This document shows, one piece after another, positions 6,184 to 7,204 of a DNA stretch of 7,204 bases. A program made the translations under genes and the position numbers. A model generated the notes under the pieces. That model had not been told where the DNA came from. It did no database searches and worked only from the letters and a program-made list of their open reading frames with translations. The stretch covers positions 1-7,204 of the forward strand of contig QGUQ01000091.1 in the NCBI GenBank assembly GCA_003242195.1, read 5' to 3'. How positions within the stretch are numbered: the stretch's first letter is position 1; each line of letters starts with the position of its first letter. The DNA is from Bacillota bacterium (lineage in GTDB: Bacteria > Bacillota > Sulfobacillia > Thermaerobacterales > Thermaerobacteraceae).

Positions 6184-7113
6184 TCACCTCCTCCCGTTAC
6201 TCCCGACGCGAATGCGCGGGTCGACGATCCCGTACGAGAGGTCCACGAGAAAGTTTGAGATGATGAGGAACACGAAATAGAACACGGTCGTGCCGAGAAT
6301 CAGCGGGTAGTCGTCCGTGAAGACACTTTGCACGTAGTACCGGCCGATGCCGGGAATGCCAAAAACCGTCTCAATGACCACGGTACCGGTGACGATGGTC
6401 GCGAAGAGCGGGCCCAGGATGGTGAGGACGGGCAGGATGGCATTCCGCAGACCGTGGCGCCAGACCACTTCGGTGTCGGACAGCCCTTTCGCCCTGGCCG
6501 TACGGATGTAATCCTGGCCCAGCACCTCCAGCATCTGTGTGCGCATCATACGGGCCATGACCGCTACGGTGCCCAGGCCCAGGGCAAAGGACGGCAGGAT
6601 CGACCCCTTGAAGGTACCGTCCCAGACAATGGGGAATAGTCGCAACTTCACGCCCAGGAGATACTGGAGGACGACCCCGACCACGAAGCTGGGCACGGAC
6701 ACGCCGATGACGGCGATGACCATGGCGACATAGTCCCAGGTGCGGTTATGGTTCAAGGCTGCCACGGTACCCAAGGCGATGCCGGCGATGACCGCCCAAG
6801 TCAGTGCCTGGATGCCGACCTGGAAGGACTCCGGGAACCCTTCCCGGATCATGACCTCGACGTCGCGGCCGATGTTATAGAGCGACGAGCCCCACTCACC
6901 GCGCAGGAAGTTGGACCAGTAGACCAGGTACTGCTGCCAGAGTGGCTTGTCCAGGCCGTACTTCCTCATCATCAACTCTTTGATTTCCGGTCGCAGCTTC
7001 GGGTCCGTGAAGGGATCGCCCGGGACCGCGTGCATCATGAGAAAGGTAAGGGTTACAACCACCCATATGCTCAGCAGCATCAGGGCAAGTCGCTGCAGAA
7101 CATACCGCCGCAC
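6184..7113 (-). CDS. oppB: Oligopeptide ABC transporter permease (OppB type)
   Basis: This is the partner permease of OppC in the inner membrane and the first gene of the visible operon. From the chosen GTG the product is 309 residues. It opens with MRRYVLQRLALMLLSIW, the usual OppB/DppB beginning in which the first membrane helix starts within ten residues. MHAVPGDPF follows at 27-35. The first loop has KYGLDKPLWQQYLVYW (51-66) and GEWGSSL (72-78), typical of the family. Six hydrophobic segments lie at about 9-29, 98-120, 130-154, 172-190, 226-253 and 269-293. The EAA coupling loop is at about 201-228 (DYIRTARAKGLSDTEVVWRHGLRNAILP). A GTG further upstream at 7149 is in frame but would add 12 polar residues and has no ribosome binding site, whereas the GTG at 7113 has AAAGGTGG 7 nt before it. 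A substrate-binding protein gene is not seen and may lie upstream, outside the window. Confidence 0.94.
   Translation of the reverse strand: MRRYVLQRLALMLLSIWVVVTLTFLMMHAVPGDPFTDPKLRPEIKELMMRKYGLDKPLWQQYLVYWSNFLRGEWGSSLYNIGRDVEVMIREGFPESFQVGIQALTWAVIAGIALGTVAALNHNRTWDYVAMVIAVIGVSVPSFVVGVVLQYLLGVKLRLFPIVWDGTFKGSILPSFALGLGTVAVMARMMRTQMLEVLGQDYIRTARAKGLSDTEVVWRHGLRNAILPVLTILGPLFATIVTGTVVIETVFGIPGIGRYYVQSVFTDDYPLILGTTVFYFVFLIISNFLVDLSYGIVDPRIRVGSNGRR
6185..6192 (-). promoter_or_regulatory. Ribosome binding site that decides the oppC start
   Basis: The minus strand reads AGGAGGTG, a full match to the 16S rRNA anti-Shine-Dalgarno sequence. It ends 6 nt before the GTG at 6178. It overlaps the last codons of oppB and the other candidate start (GTG at 6187), which it therefore cannot serve at a normal spacing. 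The overlap with the oppB end suggests coupled translation of the two permeases. Confidence 0.75.
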
Positions 7114-7120
7114 CCTGGCA

Positions 7121-7128
7121 CCACCTTT
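7121..7128 (-). promoter_or_regulatory. Ribosome binding site supporting the oppB start at 7113
   Basis: The minus strand reads AAAGGTGG, one mismatch from AAAGGAGG, ending 7 nt before the GTG at 7113. No comparable site precedes the other in-frame GTG at 7149. Confidence 0.6.
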
Positions 7129-7177
7129 CCGACGGCCGCTCGAACCCACGGTACACGCAAGCCAATGTTAACCTCAA

Positions 7178-7186
7178 GTTATATCA
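7178..7186 (-). promoter_or_regulatory. Candidate extended -10 promoter of the opp operon
   Basis: The minus strand reads TGATATAAC, an extended -10 element with one mismatch from TATAAT. It shares eight of nine bases with the element before gatC. The -35 position falls at or beyond the window edge and cannot be judged. Transcription would start near 7171, leaving a leader of about 58 nt. A run of six T on the minus strand (7200-7195) just upstream could be the tail of a terminator of the preceding gene or an A+T-rich promoter element. Confidence 0.5.
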
Positions 7187-7204
7187 CTCTCCTTAAAAAA
7201 TTCA

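Noticed and set aside
7114..7149. Longer oppB from the GTG at 7149
   Set aside because: It has no ribosome binding site, and the added polar residues precede the typical permease start. The GTG at 7113 has a well-spaced AAAGGTGG.

Overview
The window comes from a G+C-rich bacterium (roughly two thirds G+C by eye). Every gene I can support is on the minus strand, so the window is described here from its right end to its left end. Strong AGGAGG-type Shine-Dalgarno sites, GTG starts, extended -10 promoters and the sequence character of the OppB/OppC proteins suggest a high-GC Gram-positive-type lineage, such as a high-GC Bacillota. This is inference, and the sequence does not fix the genus. Presence of gatC and gatA implies that the organism makes Gln-tRNA(Gln) and/or Asn-tRNA(Asn) by transamidation.

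Right part (about 7190 down to 3144): an oligopeptide/dipeptide-type ABC importer operon in the order oppB, oppC, oppD, oppF. It has two inner-membrane permeases and two ATPases, packed with 3-14 nt gaps. A candidate extended -10 promoter lies just before oppB, and a very strong rho-independent terminator (12-bp perfect stem, T5) lies after oppF. Both ATPases carry all the nucleotide-binding motifs plus an identically spaced four-cysteine motif near the C-terminus, which is expected to bind a [4Fe-4S] cluster. No substrate-binding protein gene is in the window.

Middle (about 3031 to 1926): a single gene for a bile acid:sodium symporter (BASS) family carrier. It has a roughly 140-nt upstream region containing a tandem 8-bp repeat and dyads, but no promoter I could identify. 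The carrier keeps the Na+-site residues of the structurally known bacterial member. Its substrate cannot be read from the sequence.

Left part (1827 to 1): the start of a gatCA(B) operon for the tRNA-dependent amidotransferase. It is preceded by a perfect TGnTATAAT extended -10 element and a leader of about 90 nt with a perfect 8-bp hairpin. gatC and gatA overlap by 4 nt (ATGA). gatA runs off the left edge with 477 codons present, so it lacks only its last few residues, and gatB would be expected beyond the edge.

All genes look intact and conventional. I found no mobile element, CRISPR array, tRNA, rRNA or convincing novel system. The observations most worth a second look are in the untranslated leaders.
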